Origin: an uncultured Pseudomonadales bacterium
GTDB taxonomy: Bacteria; Pseudomonadota; Gammaproteobacteria; Pseudomonadales; Pseudohongiellaceae
Length of the DNA: 64,000 bases
Direction of reading: 5' to 3'
Assembly (NCBI GenBank): GCA_947259995.1
Contig: CAMYOK010000002.1
Location: 412,881 to 476,880 of the forward strand
Each line of letters opens with the position of its first letter. The first letter of the stretch is position 1. Below are positions 35,687 to 43,704 of this stretch, in pieces. The position numbers and the translations under genes were made by a program. The notes under the pieces were generated by a model. The model ran no database searches, was not told the origin of the DNA, and saw nothing but the letters and a program-made list of their open reading frames with translations.

Positions 35687-37105
35687 TTACATACCCGATT
35701 GTGCAGCAATCGCAGCGGCAATCGCGGCAGCCAAAAACTCAGGGCGGCGTTTTGTCGAATAACGAGTCAATTCAGGGTGCTCTTCAACAAAGCTCGTGTT
35801 GAAATCCCCTGATTGAAATTCTGGGTGTTGCAGAATCTCTTTGTAGTATTGCCGCGTCGTTTGGATGCCGTAGATCTGCATATCGTCCAGCGCGCGCATA
35901 CAGCGCGGAAGCAGCTCTTCCCAGTTACGAGCCCACACGACTAGCTTCGCGCACATAGAGTCATAGTGAGGGGGAATTGTATAACCGGTGTAGATTGCCG
36001 CATCGGTACGCACGCCGGGCCCACCAGGGGAGTAATAGCGGCTGATGCGGCCAAAGCTGGGCAAAAAGCCATTCTTCGGATCTTCTGCGTTTATTCGAAA
36101 TTGCGCGGCGAAGCCAGTATAAGTGATCGTTTCTTGTTGCACGGACAATGGCAAACCAGAAGCGATCCGGATCTGCTCGCATACTATATCGATACCGGTA
36201 ATTTCTTCCGTGATCGTGTGTTCGACTTGCACTCGCGTATTCATTTCCATGAAATAGAAGCTACCATCGCTATCTAGCAAAAACTCGACTGTTCCTGCAT
36301 TTTCATAGCCCGCTTCTTTGGCAACACTTACGGCGAGATCGCCTATATAGTGTCGCTGCTCATCATTTAATTGCGGAGAAGGTGCCAGCTCGATTAGTTT
36401 TTGATTGCGACGCTGAATCGAGCAGTCGCGCTCAAAAAGATGCACAGTATTACCATGCGAGTCCGCTAATATCTGCACCTCAATATGACGAGGGTTGACG
36501 ATACACTTTTCCAAAAACACATCGGCGCGGCCGAATGCTTTAGTGGCTTCAGAGATTACCCGTTGATAATTTTGCGCCAACTCTTTTTCGTCGTTGCAAC
36601 GCCGAATACCACGACCACCGCCGCCCGACGTGGCTTTAAGCATAATGGGATAACCAATTTTGCTAGCGATCTCGAGTGCCTCGTCGACATCTTTAAGATT
36701 GTCTTGAGTACCCGGGGTTACAGGCACCCCAGCACGCTCTGCACATTTGCGCGCCTCGGTTTTATCGCCCATCGATTGGATGACCTGCGCTCGAGGCCCA
36801 ATGAACTTGACGCCGCGGCGTTCGCAGATCTCTGCAAGTTCAGGGTTCTCTGATAGGAAACCATAGCCTGGATGCAAAGCATCACAGCCAGTCTCTACCG
36901 CAAGGTTCACGAGTTGATGAGGGTTCAAATACCCTTGTAAAGGATCGGGCCCAACGAAATAGGCTTCATCGGCCTTTTTGACATGCAGGGAGTATCGATC
37001 GGCTTCTGTATAGATGGCCACGGAACGTACGCCGAGTTCACGGCATGCGCGGGCTATCCTGACCGCAATCTCGCCGCGGTTGGCTATTAAAACTTTTTTT
37101 AGCAC
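35687..37105 (-). CDS. pycA: Pyruvate carboxylase subunit A (biotin carboxylase)
   Basis: A 472-residue ATP-grasp biotin carboxylase, close in length to AccC. Signatures include LIANRGEIAVRIARACRELG at the start, the Gly-rich ATP loop KATSGGGGRGIR, ERDCSIQRRNQKLIE and the FMEMNTRVQVEHTITEEITG catalytic stretch. It differs from AccC in having an extended C terminus (RYSTKRRPEFLAAAIAAAIA) and in lying 63 bases upstream of the carboxyltransferase gene, so it is assigned to pyruvate carboxylase rather than to acetyl-CoA carboxylase. It carboxylates the biotin on subunit B with ATP and bicarbonate. A divergent or upstream promoter should lie in the 164 bases before it. Confidence 0.88.
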   Translation of the reverse strand: MLKKVLIANRGEIAVRIARACRELGVRSVAIYTEADRYSLHVKKADEAYFVGPDPLQGYLNPHQLVNLAVETGCDALHPGYGFLSENPELAEICERRGVKFIGPRAQVIQSMGDKTEARKCAERAGVPVTPGTQDNLKDVDEALEIASKIGYPIMLKATSGGGGRGIRRCNDEKELAQNYQRVISEATKAFGRADVFLEKCIVNPRHIEVQILADSHGNTVHLFERDCSIQRRNQKLIELAPSPQLNDEQRHYIGDLAVSVAKEAGYENAGTVEFLLDSDGSFYFMEMNTRVQVEHTITEEITGIDIVCEQIRIASGLPLSVQQETITYTGFAAQFRINAEDPKNGFLPSFGRISRYYSPGGPGVRTDAAIYTGYTIPPHYDSMCAKLVVWARNWEELLPRCMRALDDMQIYGIQTTRQYYKEILQHPEFQSGDFNTSFVEEHPELTRYSTKRRPEFLAAAIAAAIAAQSGM

Positions 37106-37269
37106 TGAAGAGTTCTCTACTGACTGGAAACTAACCGAATTCGTGTTGTACCGCCTATACGAGCGGCTCGCACCACGAAAACACCGGGGCGGTTTTTCAA
37201 TTCACAAGAACTCAAGCTTACTGAGACAGCCTTGTAGCGTCAACTACGAAACCAATCTAGCGAGTCAAT

Positions 37270-37833
37270 TCAGACAGGATTTAGGACTAATTCAAACAGG
37301 GCAACCCCTAAAACACGGGGATCTCCATTACCTGGCATTCGCGCATTGGGCAGCTCAAAACGAATGATGTTGTGCCCCTGCCTAATTAGCGCTGGCGGTA
37401 GGGAAAGCGTGGCAATCACAGGTCCTTGAGCATCAGCTTGCTCGTCATACAAAAGATGATCGTTCACATAAATTCGTACTATTTGTTGACCGTGAGGCTG
37501 AAATCGCAGCGCCAGCCCTTTGAGCGCTTCAGCATTCTGCGGGGAATCGACTAAAAAATGCAATTTGGGGGTCTTTCCTAGGGACCAACGATACTCATTT
37601 TCCGCATTTGACCAACTATCAAACCCAAGCCTATCACTTCTAAAATTCAAGGTGCCCCCCATTTCCAGAGCTTGCAGGCGGCCCACTTGTGCGGGGCTTA
37701 AGCCTGACTCGCCAGTAATAAAATACCTTCTGTATTCATCGCTCACTGCGGGATGTTGAAGCAGCGCCAAGACGGCTAGGTAGAAAAAACACAGTACGAG
37801 CGCCGCCAACACCAGCATGGATTTAGCTTTCAT
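37270..37833 (-). CDS. Membrane-anchored beta-rich protein coupled to a glycosyltransferase
   Basis: A 187-residue protein of no family I recognise. Residues 3-25 form one N-terminal membrane helix (SMLVLAALVLCFFYLAVLALL); the rest is predicted outside the cytoplasm. The outer part has RYFITGESGL, a WSNAENEYRWSLGKTPKLHF stretch and alternating beta pattern (QQIVRIYVNDHLLYDEQ, IIRFELPNAR), which together resemble a carbohydrate-binding-like beta-sandwich. The ATG at 37833 overlaps the stop of the upstream glycosyltransferase (ATGA), so the two are made together. A role as its periplasmic partner or accessory is inferred from this coupling only. Confidence 0.6.
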   Translation of the reverse strand: MKAKSMLVLAALVLCFFYLAVLALLQHPAVSDEYRRYFITGESGLSPAQVGRLQALEMGGTLNFRSDRLGFDSWSNAENEYRWSLGKTPKLHFLVDSPQNAEALKGLALRFQPHGQQIVRIYVNDHLLYDEQADAQGPVIATLSLPPALIRQGHNIIRFELPNARMPGNGDPRVLGVALFELVLNPV

Positions 37834-38981
37834 ATTACCCAGACCTCCTGTAGTAACCATGCGATATAAGTGCGGTGCAAGCCCCAGAGGCTAAACGGCA
37901 CTAGCGCTAGCCAATAGGGGGGCGAGTATTGAATTTGCCTATTGAAACGCTTGCCGACAAACACTCTATGGAGGACATTCACAAATGCAGAGACTGACTG
38001 TGCGAGCACTAACAACAACGGTGCCTGCCACCATAAATAACGAGGCATCGCGACCAGCCCCGTGGCCAAGGGTAATAATGTAGCGCCAAGCGAAAACATC
38101 GCCAGCGCGTATTCTTTACGCCACAGCAAATAGGCAATCATCAACAAGGCGACAACACTCATCCAAGCCCAGAGCTGGATGCTAATATTCTGTGCAAGCA
38201 AGCCACTGAGCAGATGCATAAATGGATTACTCGGCACCCTCTCCCAAGCGATCTGCACATGAGAAAATGCCATTGCGTCCCCCATCCGCCAATACAAAAA
38301 CACCATGAATAGGGCTAACCCTAAAGGGGCTAATAGAATACCTAGCAGCATTTGCAGACGCTCTTCACTGCTAGCCTTTGCTTGGGACTTGAGCCCCGTG
38401 GCAAGTAGAGCAAGGGCAATGAATACCCCTGTAGGGCGTACGGCACTTAACACTGCACCCACAAGCCCTGCTGACACAAAACGCCCCTGACGCAAAGCCG
38501 TAAGGCTCACGCAACTAAACAGAAGAAACATTGATTCGGTGTAACCCACATTGCCATACAGCGAATAGGGATTGAGTGCCAATAATGCTGCACATAAACT
38601 GGGAGACACGCGAGGGGTATAGATTTGAGACAATTTTAGAAAACTAAAAATGGCCGCAAGAAAGAATAGTTTCGAGGTGACAATTAAAGCCACAGGTGCG
38701 CTGAGGGAAAATAATTGCGTGACCCAACGCGCTACAATCGTTAGTGCTGGGAAGAATGCCCAATTTGCGGCATCTCCCCTTTCATGCCCATGTGGGGCAA
38801 AATCGTAGCCGTGCTGCACTGTAGAGGCATACCAAGGGCAATCCCAGTAACAGAGGTCCAAATAGCCGGCACCGTTCACGGTTAAAATAAAGAACTCAAA
38901 CGCTTGGTTTATAACAAATGCAAAACAACTAATAAGCAGGAGTCGCTTATTCTGTTTAAGAAAGTATTTTAGCGATTCCAT
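37830..38981 (-). CDS. PIG-V-like polytopic glycosyltransferase
   Basis: A 383-residue protein with about ten membrane segments. The first periplasmic loop holds YLDLCYWDCPWYASTVQHGY followed by WAFFPALTIVARWV, the acidic and aromatic pattern of the PIG-V/GT-C type mannosyltransferases that use polyprenyl-phosphate sugars. LNPYSLYGNVGYTESMFLLFS and SAVRPTGVFIALALL are also typical of this group. Acceptor and sugar are unknown. The ATG at 38981 is chosen; a GTG at 39011 is possible. The following gene overlaps by four bases. The pair stands apart from any polysaccharide cluster in the window. Confidence 0.68.
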   Translation of the reverse strand: MESLKYFLKQNKRLLLISCFAFVINQAFEFFILTVNGAGYLDLCYWDCPWYASTVQHGYDFAPHGHERGDAANWAFFPALTIVARWVTQLFSLSAPVALIVTSKLFFLAAIFSFLKLSQIYTPRVSPSLCAALLALNPYSLYGNVGYTESMFLLFSCVSLTALRQGRFVSAGLVGAVLSAVRPTGVFIALALLATGLKSQAKASSEERLQMLLGILLAPLGLALFMVFLYWRMGDAMAFSHVQIAWERVPSNPFMHLLSGLLAQNISIQLWAWMSVVALLMIAYLLWRKEYALAMFSLGATLLPLATGLVAMPRYLWWQAPLLLVLAQSVSAFVNVLHRVFVGKRFNRQIQYSPPYWLALVPFSLWGLHRTYIAWLLQEVWVI

Positions 38982-39130
38982 TTCCGCACAGTCCCCCCGA
39001 AATATGCCCACTCAGACATGAGGGATATTTTCCCACGGACTATACTCCCAGGAGTGACGGGAAGCGAGACTTTTATAAAACCGAGGTGACTAGAATCACA
39101 GAATAGATGATGAACCAGATGAATTCTGAC

Positions 39131-39712
39131 TCAGGGGGCTTGTCGATCGTAGATTCGCACCATCTTCACTGCGGCGCCGAAGTTGTTTGGCTTTAGCTCT
39201 AACGCTACCCGCAGGCGCATGCCATTAGCCTCTACAGTGTAGCTTTCAAGTGTAAACCCACCCTCTCGCGGCCGTCCCTCAACAAACAAGGTTTCGCCCT
39301 CCCATTGTCCGAATGCGAAATCCTGAGCACCATTGCTGTAATGGTCACTGGCCCCGACACTTTGTGTGCGCCCATCGGTATGAAACACCCGCTGAAAGCC
39401 ATCGGCATAACCGAACCAAAACTCCGGTTCGTCATAGGTGATACGCAATATTGGGTCATATGAGAGTCGGTCGTAGACTTCTTGCTCTTCAGGGCCACCA
39501 CGGTAGCGCCCTTTTTCTTTCTTCTTAAACCAACTACGCGACACCTTGCCCCCCGCCGCAATAATCGCCGCCTCTACTGCCTCATCAGGGTCATCACTGA
39601 GCTCTTCATTGATGACCCAATTGCCTTCGATAGGATGGTCTTGGGCAAGAGCCGCATTGGACAAGCAACAAAGCCCGAAAAGCAGGGCTGCCATAAATTG
39701 AGGGATTTTCAC
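39131..39712 (-). CDS. Secreted hypothetical protein
   Basis: A 193-residue exported protein. The GTG at 39712 is taken as start because GAGGAG lies six bases before it. Residues 1-23 are a signal peptide ending ALA. The mature part begins HPIEGNWVINEELSDDPDEAVEAAI, has a basic patch (SRSWFKKKEKGRYRG) and then a beta-rich domain (FWFGYADGFQRVFHTDGR, GQWEGETLFVEGRP, LRVALELKP). This pattern resembles lipocalin-like DUFs that start with a GxW motif. No function can be given. It stands alone between the glycosyltransferase pair and the SURF1 gene, all on the minus strand. Confidence 0.65.
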   Translation of the reverse strand: MKIPQFMAALLFGLCCLSNAALAQDHPIEGNWVINEELSDDPDEAVEAAIIAAGGKVSRSWFKKKEKGRYRGGPEEQEVYDRLSYDPILRITYDEPEFWFGYADGFQRVFHTDGRTQSVGASDHYSNGAQDFAFGQWEGETLFVEGRPREGGFTLESYTVEANGMRLRVALELKPNNFGAAVKMVRIYDRQAP

Positions 39713-39806
39713 TAATAACTCCTCACGCAAGGGCTGGTAAGAAATAAACCAAGATTCATTGCGACTTACCTTAGCATGAGAATGGCCCTATGTGGACATA
39801 GGGTGC

Positions 39807-40583
39807 TTAGCTTTGCGCCCTGCTGGCTCTTCTTAAGGCTAGATAGTTACTGCTCATCAAAAAGCTAATCACAAGCACTACTAGCGCCATGCCGAACCAT
39901 TGCAGCGCATATTGAATATGCGTGCGCGTATTAACTGTCACCGCAGGCCAATGCCTCGCAAATACGCCTGCCTCGCCAGGCCCAAGGCGCACGACCCAAG
40001 GTAACAAATCGCGTTCCAAGACCTGTGCAGCTCGCCCTATATCAAGCCGTCGAAAACGCAGCGGCCAAGCCTCACCCTCAACTTGGGTGATGCCTAGCGG
40101 CGCTGGGGGCACATGCAATTGACCAGTGAGCTGCTGTTCCCCCGCAATTGGCACAACATAGGGCATTCCATCCTCACCTGGGCCAGGAGCAACCCAGCCG
40201 CGACTAACCAGCACTGTCTCGCCGGTCTCTTGCATCTCGAATGGCGTTATTAACTCAAAACCTGGCGCACCTTGAAAGAACTGAAATGCGACCACGAAGG
40301 AGGCTTCATTCCAATAGCGCCCAGTGGCGGAGACGCGCAGGTTCTCTAATGCATTCGCCTGCACGCCACTTAATGGGGCAGCGCGCGCATCAAGCTGCGC
40401 AAGCGCTAAAGCGGGTGCCTCTAAACGCTCCTGCATGGCTGTGCGTAGAGCCTGCTTTTCCTCTAAGCGCCCTAGTTGCCAAAAGCCAAGATTGAGCAAT
40501 AACGCCACTGTGAGTGTGACACTAATGGCGATCAACCAATGAATTCGAAACTTAAGTTCGCCAAACTGCAATACTGTCTTCAC
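39807..40583 (-). CDS. SURF1 family cytochrome oxidase assembly protein
   Basis: A 258-residue protein with one membrane helix near each end (IAISVTLTVALLLNLGFWQLGRL and ALQWFGMALVVLVISFLM), the SURF1/Shy1 topology. Family motifs are GFWQLGRLEEKQ, GFELITPFE, VLVSRGWV and NTRTHIQYALQWFGMA. SURF1 helps heme insertion into aa3-type cytochrome c oxidase. In most genomes it sits within the oxidase gene cluster; here no oxidase subunit or heme a synthase gene is near, so it has been separated or the cluster lies elsewhere. The whole protein is intact. Confidence 0.92.
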   Translation of the reverse strand: MKTVLQFGELKFRIHWLIAISVTLTVALLLNLGFWQLGRLEEKQALRTAMQERLEAPALALAQLDARAAPLSGVQANALENLRVSATGRYWNEASFVVAFQFFQGAPGFELITPFEMQETGETVLVSRGWVAPGPGEDGMPYVVPIAGEQQLTGQLHVPPAPLGITQVEGEAWPLRFRRLDIGRAAQVLERDLLPWVVRLGPGEAGVFARHWPAVTVNTRTHIQYALQWFGMALVVLVISFLMSSNYLALRRASRAQS

Positions 40584-40641
40584 CCTGCCCCCTATTTATT
40601 GTTCTTATGCGCTTCTATCTTGGATTCTAAAAGCAATAAGG

Positions 40642-40685
40642 GGACAGTGCGATTCTTTTTACCGCGCCCCGTCTCTTTTAACTTG
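40642..40685. repeat. Possible REP-like palindromic fragment
   Basis: The sequence AATAAGGGGACAGTGCGATT followed by TTTTTACCGCGCCCCGTCTC resembles short repeats found around REP-associated tyrosine transposase genes of marine gammaproteobacteria. GGGG and CCCC can pair across it. Only one copy is in the window and no transposase is near, so this rests on recollection of the motif and is weak. Confidence 0.2.
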
Positions 40686-40751
40686 TGCTTGTGGTAACTT
40701 ATAGCCACTGCAACACATTCATTTCTTTATCCCGCTTTAGGATCATCCACA

Positions 40752-41666
40752 ATGAGAATCGGCGTTTTATCGCGAAACGGCAAGCTTTACTCGACCCGCA
40801 GAATTGTAGAGGCAGCCCGTGCGCGCGGCCACGAAGTTCGTGTTGTGGACGTTTTGAAGTGCTATATGAACATTACAGCCAATAACCCAACAGTGTTTTA
40901 TAAAGGCTCGGGAGATGCGGAGGCGTTAGAGTTTGACGCCGTGATTCCACGGATTGGGGCTAGCGTTACCGGTTACGGCTGTGCGGTACTCAGACAATTT
41001 GAAGTCGGTGGAATCTATTCGGTCAATGAATCTATTGCCATCACGCGGTCACGCGACAAGCTGCGCGCTCACCAACTGCTTGCACGCCGTGGAATTGGCC
41101 AGCCGGTCACGAGTTATGCCCACTCTGCCGATGCCACCAACGACCTCATTGCTTCTGTGGGCGGCGCGCCATTAGTCGTAAAAGTCATGGAAAGCACACA
41201 TGGTAACGGTGTAGTCCTTGCCGAAACCAAAAAAGCAGCCGAAGCATTGATTAATGCCTTCCGCGGTCTCCAGGCCGACTTCCTTGTACAAGAGTTCATC
41301 AAGGAGTCAGGCGGTGCCGATATTCGCTGTTTTGTCATCGGTGAGCGCGTAGTGGCTGCAATGCAACGCACAGCGGCCGCAGGCGAGTTCCGCTCTAACC
41401 TACACAGGGGCGGTTCGGCGCAACTCATTAAGCTGCGTCCAGACGAGCGCAAACTCGCCTTAAAGGCCGCGCAAGTGATGGGCTTAGACGTCGCTGGAGT
41501 CGATATCATTCGCTCCAATCATGGGCCGTTAGTACTTGAAGTTAACTCCTCTCCTGGCCTTGAAGGGATCGAATCTGCCACTGGCAAAGACATCGCCAAT
41601 AGCATCATCGAATACATCGAAAAAGATAGCCTGAAAGGGCCGAACAAAATGAAAGGAAAAGGCTGA
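40752..41666 (+). CDS. rimK: RimK, ribosomal protein S6 glutamate ligase
   Basis: A 304-residue ATP-grasp ligase, close to the 300 residues of E. coli RimK, which adds glutamate residues to the C terminus of ribosomal protein S6. Signatures include [20 protein letters not shown] at the start, [24 protein letters not shown], the ATP-contact stretch [20 protein letters not shown], and the Mg-binding end [28 protein letters not shown]. It is a single gene, convergent with the Yej-like operon; the two stops are three bases apart. No partner ATP-dependent protease gene (RloA/RimB-like), as found in pseudomonads, is near. Confidence 0.95.
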   Translation: MRIGVLSRNGKLYSTRRIVEAARARGHEVRVVDVLKCYMNITANNPTVFYKGSGDAEALEFDAVIPRIGASVTGYGCAVLRQFEVGGIYSVNESIAITRSRDKLRAHQLLARRGIGQPVTSYAHSADATNDLIASVGGAPLVVKVMESTHGNGVVLAETKKAAEALINAFRGLQADFLVQEFIKESGGADIRCFVIGERVVAAMQRTAAAGEFRSNLHRGGSAQLIKLRPDERKLALKAAQVMGLDVAGVDIIRSNHGPLVLEVNSSPGLEGIESATGKDIANSIIEYIEKDSLKGPNKMKGKG

Positions 41667-41668
41667 GC

Positions 41669-42667
41669 CTAGTTCGGCTGCTCATAGAGGTGGCAGGACA
41701 CCGGCTGTTCATCACCATTTAAGACCGGCACTTTCTCTTTGCAGACATCCATCACCTTAGGGCAGCGCGTGTGAAACGTGCAGCCTGAAGGCGGATTGAT
41801 TGGCGAGGGGACGTCACCCACCAGAATCTGTCGATGCGCCACATGGTGAGGGTCGGGCACTGGAATCGCCGATATCAAAGACTGCGTATAAGGGTGTCGT
41901 GCCGTTCGATAGATGCTCTCGCCTTCACCGCTTTCCACAATCTTGCCCAAATACATGATCGCGATGCGGTCAGATATATGTTTGACCACCGCTAGATCGT
42001 GGGCGATGAACAAATAGGAAAGCTTAAATTCTTTCTGCAAGTCGATCAGCAAATTCAGAATCTGGCTTTGAATCGAGACATCCAATGCCGACACCGGCTC
42101 ATCACAAATAATCAACTTCGGGTTCAAGGCAATCGAGCGGGCAATCCCGATACGTTGACGTTGGCCGCCGGAGAATTCGAACGGATAGCGAGTAACCGAG
42201 CGCGCTGGCAGCCCCACCAAGTCTAATAATTCCACCACGCGTTTTTTACGATAGGCCTTGTCGCCAATATTATGTACTTGGAATGGCTCTTCCAGTATTT
42301 GCCCAACAGTATGACGTGAATTTAACGATTCCATTGGGTCCTGAAAGATCATCTGAATATCGCGCCGAAACGGCATCATATCCTTGCGTCCAAGCGTGGC
42401 AATGTCGGTACCTTCGAAACTGATCTCCCCAGCTGTGGGTTGATACAATCTCGCGATACAACGCCCAAGCGTGGACTTTCCGCAACCTGACTCCCCTACT
42501 AGCCCAAGTGTTTCTCCAGGCATAATATCGAAGTTGATACCATCGACAGCTTTATTAAATTTGCCTGTACGCATGAAGATCCCTTCCTTCACAGGGAAAT
42601 GCATCTTCAAGTCTCGTACGCTTAAAATAGGATCGATGGATTTTGCTTGTAAGGGAACTACACTCAT
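41669..42667 (-). CDS. Peptide ABC importer ATPase F (DppF/OppF type)
   Basis: A 332-residue ATPase of the oligopeptide transport family. Walker [10 protein letters not shown], the Q-loop QMIFQDPMESLN, signature FSGGQRQRIGIARS, Walker B LIICDEPVSALDVSIQ and the C-terminal family zinc/cluster-like stretch CTFHTRCPKVMDVC are all present. The last gene of a six-gene minus-strand operon that also includes two binding proteins, two permeases and the D ATPase. It overlaps the D gene by four bases. In enteric Yej systems D and F are fused in one YejF chain; here they are separate, as in Dpp/Opp. Confidence 0.92.
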   Translation of the reverse strand: MSVVPLQAKSIDPILSVRDLKMHFPVKEGIFMRTGKFNKAVDGINFDIMPGETLGLVGESGCGKSTLGRCIARLYQPTAGEISFEGTDIATLGRKDMMPFRRDIQMIFQDPMESLNSRHTVGQILEEPFQVHNIGDKAYRKKRVVELLDLVGLPARSVTRYPFEFSGGQRQRIGIARSIALNPKLIICDEPVSALDVSIQSQILNLLIDLQKEFKLSYLFIAHDLAVVKHISDRIAIMYLGKIVESGEGESIYRTARHPYTQSLISAIPVPDPHHVAHRQILVGDVPSPINPPSGCTFHTRCPKVMDVCKEKVPVLNGDEQPVSCHLYEQPN

Positions 42668-43698
42668 GCGACTGCACTCAACTTAAAATTAGCACTGTCA
42701 CCACCGGCTACAGTATTACGCTTTAGTTCTTGCCATTCATAACAAGCAACATCATGCTCTTTGGCTATCGCTTCGATCGCTGGCGGTGCTACAAGGCAAC
42801 TGTCTTTTCTATAGGGGCAACGGTTCTCAAAGCGACAGCCTTTAGGCATATCTAAAAGACCGGGCACCATGCCAGGGATGATCGTTAGCTTGGACTTTGG
42901 TGGCGTATCCAGACGCGGAATCGATTCGAGCAAGCCTTTGGTATAAGGGTGTGAAGGGCGATCAAACACATCGTAGACGCTGCCACGCTCGGCCACTTTG
43001 CCGGCATACATCACGACGACTGACGAGGACGTCTCGGCGATCACACCAAGATCGTGCGTGATGAGCACAACGGACATGCCCATCTGCTTCTGCAAATCTT
43101 TAATCAGCTCGAGGATCTGCGCCTGAATCGTCACGTCCAAGGCCGTCGTTGGCTCGTCTGCAATCAATAACTTCGGTTGGCAGGCCAATGCCATTGCAAT
43201 CACTACGCGCTGGCGCATCCCACCTGAGAGCTGATGCGGGTATTCAGTCATGCGAATATCTGGCGCAGGAATACCTACCTTGTCGAGCATCTCGATCCCT
43301 TCACGCAAGGCTTTGTCTTTCGAGATTTTCTTGTGGAGCAGGATAACCTCTGTCAGTTGGCGTCCGATGGTGTGCACCGGGTTCAACGCCGTCATAGGTT
43401 CTTGAAACACCATGCCGATACGCGCACCACGAATCTTGCGCATTTGCTCTAGTGGCAGGTCTACTAAGTTCTGCCCTTCTAACAATATCTCGCCACCCAT
43501 GATCTGGCCGATCGGTTGCGGTAGCAGCCGCATAATCGAGAGCGCCGTGACACTCTTGCCACAGCCAGATTCGCCAACGATGCCGAGCGTTTCACCTTCT
43601 TTAATCGAGAAACTCACATCATCGACCGCGCGCACTCGTCCCTCATCGGTCGAAAACTCGGTGATCAGATTATTAACAGAAAGTATTACGTCCGACAT
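42664..43698 (-). CDS. Peptide ABC importer ATPase D (DppD/OppD type)
   Basis: A 344-residue ATPase with Walker [11 protein letters not shown]-loop [12 protein letters not shown], signature [14 protein letters not shown], Walker [17 protein letters not shown] and the C-terminal [14 protein letters not shown] stretch common to this family. The signature GGM in place of GGQ is the normal form for D subunits. It is coupled to the F gene by a four-base overlap and follows the second binding protein after six bases. It should form a heterodimer with the F ATPase beneath the YejB/YejE-like permeases. Confidence 0.92.
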   Translation of the reverse strand: MSDVILSVNNLITEFSTDEGRVRAVDDVSFSIKEGETLGIVGESGCGKSVTALSIMRLLPQPIGQIMGGEILLEGQNLVDLPLEQMRKIRGARIGMVFQEPMTALNPVHTIGRQLTEVILLHKKISKDKALREGIEMLDKVGIPAPDIRMTEYPHQLSGGMRQRVVIAMALACQPKLLIADEPTTALDVTIQAQILELIKDLQKQMGMSVVLITHDLGVIAETSSSVVVMYAGKVAERGSVYDVFDRPSHPYTKGLLESIPRLDTPPKSKLTIIPGMVPGLLDMPKGCRFENRCPYRKDSCLVAPPAIEAIAKEHDVACYEWQELKRNTVAGGDSANFKLSAVA

Positions 43699-43704
43699 AA
43701 AGCC

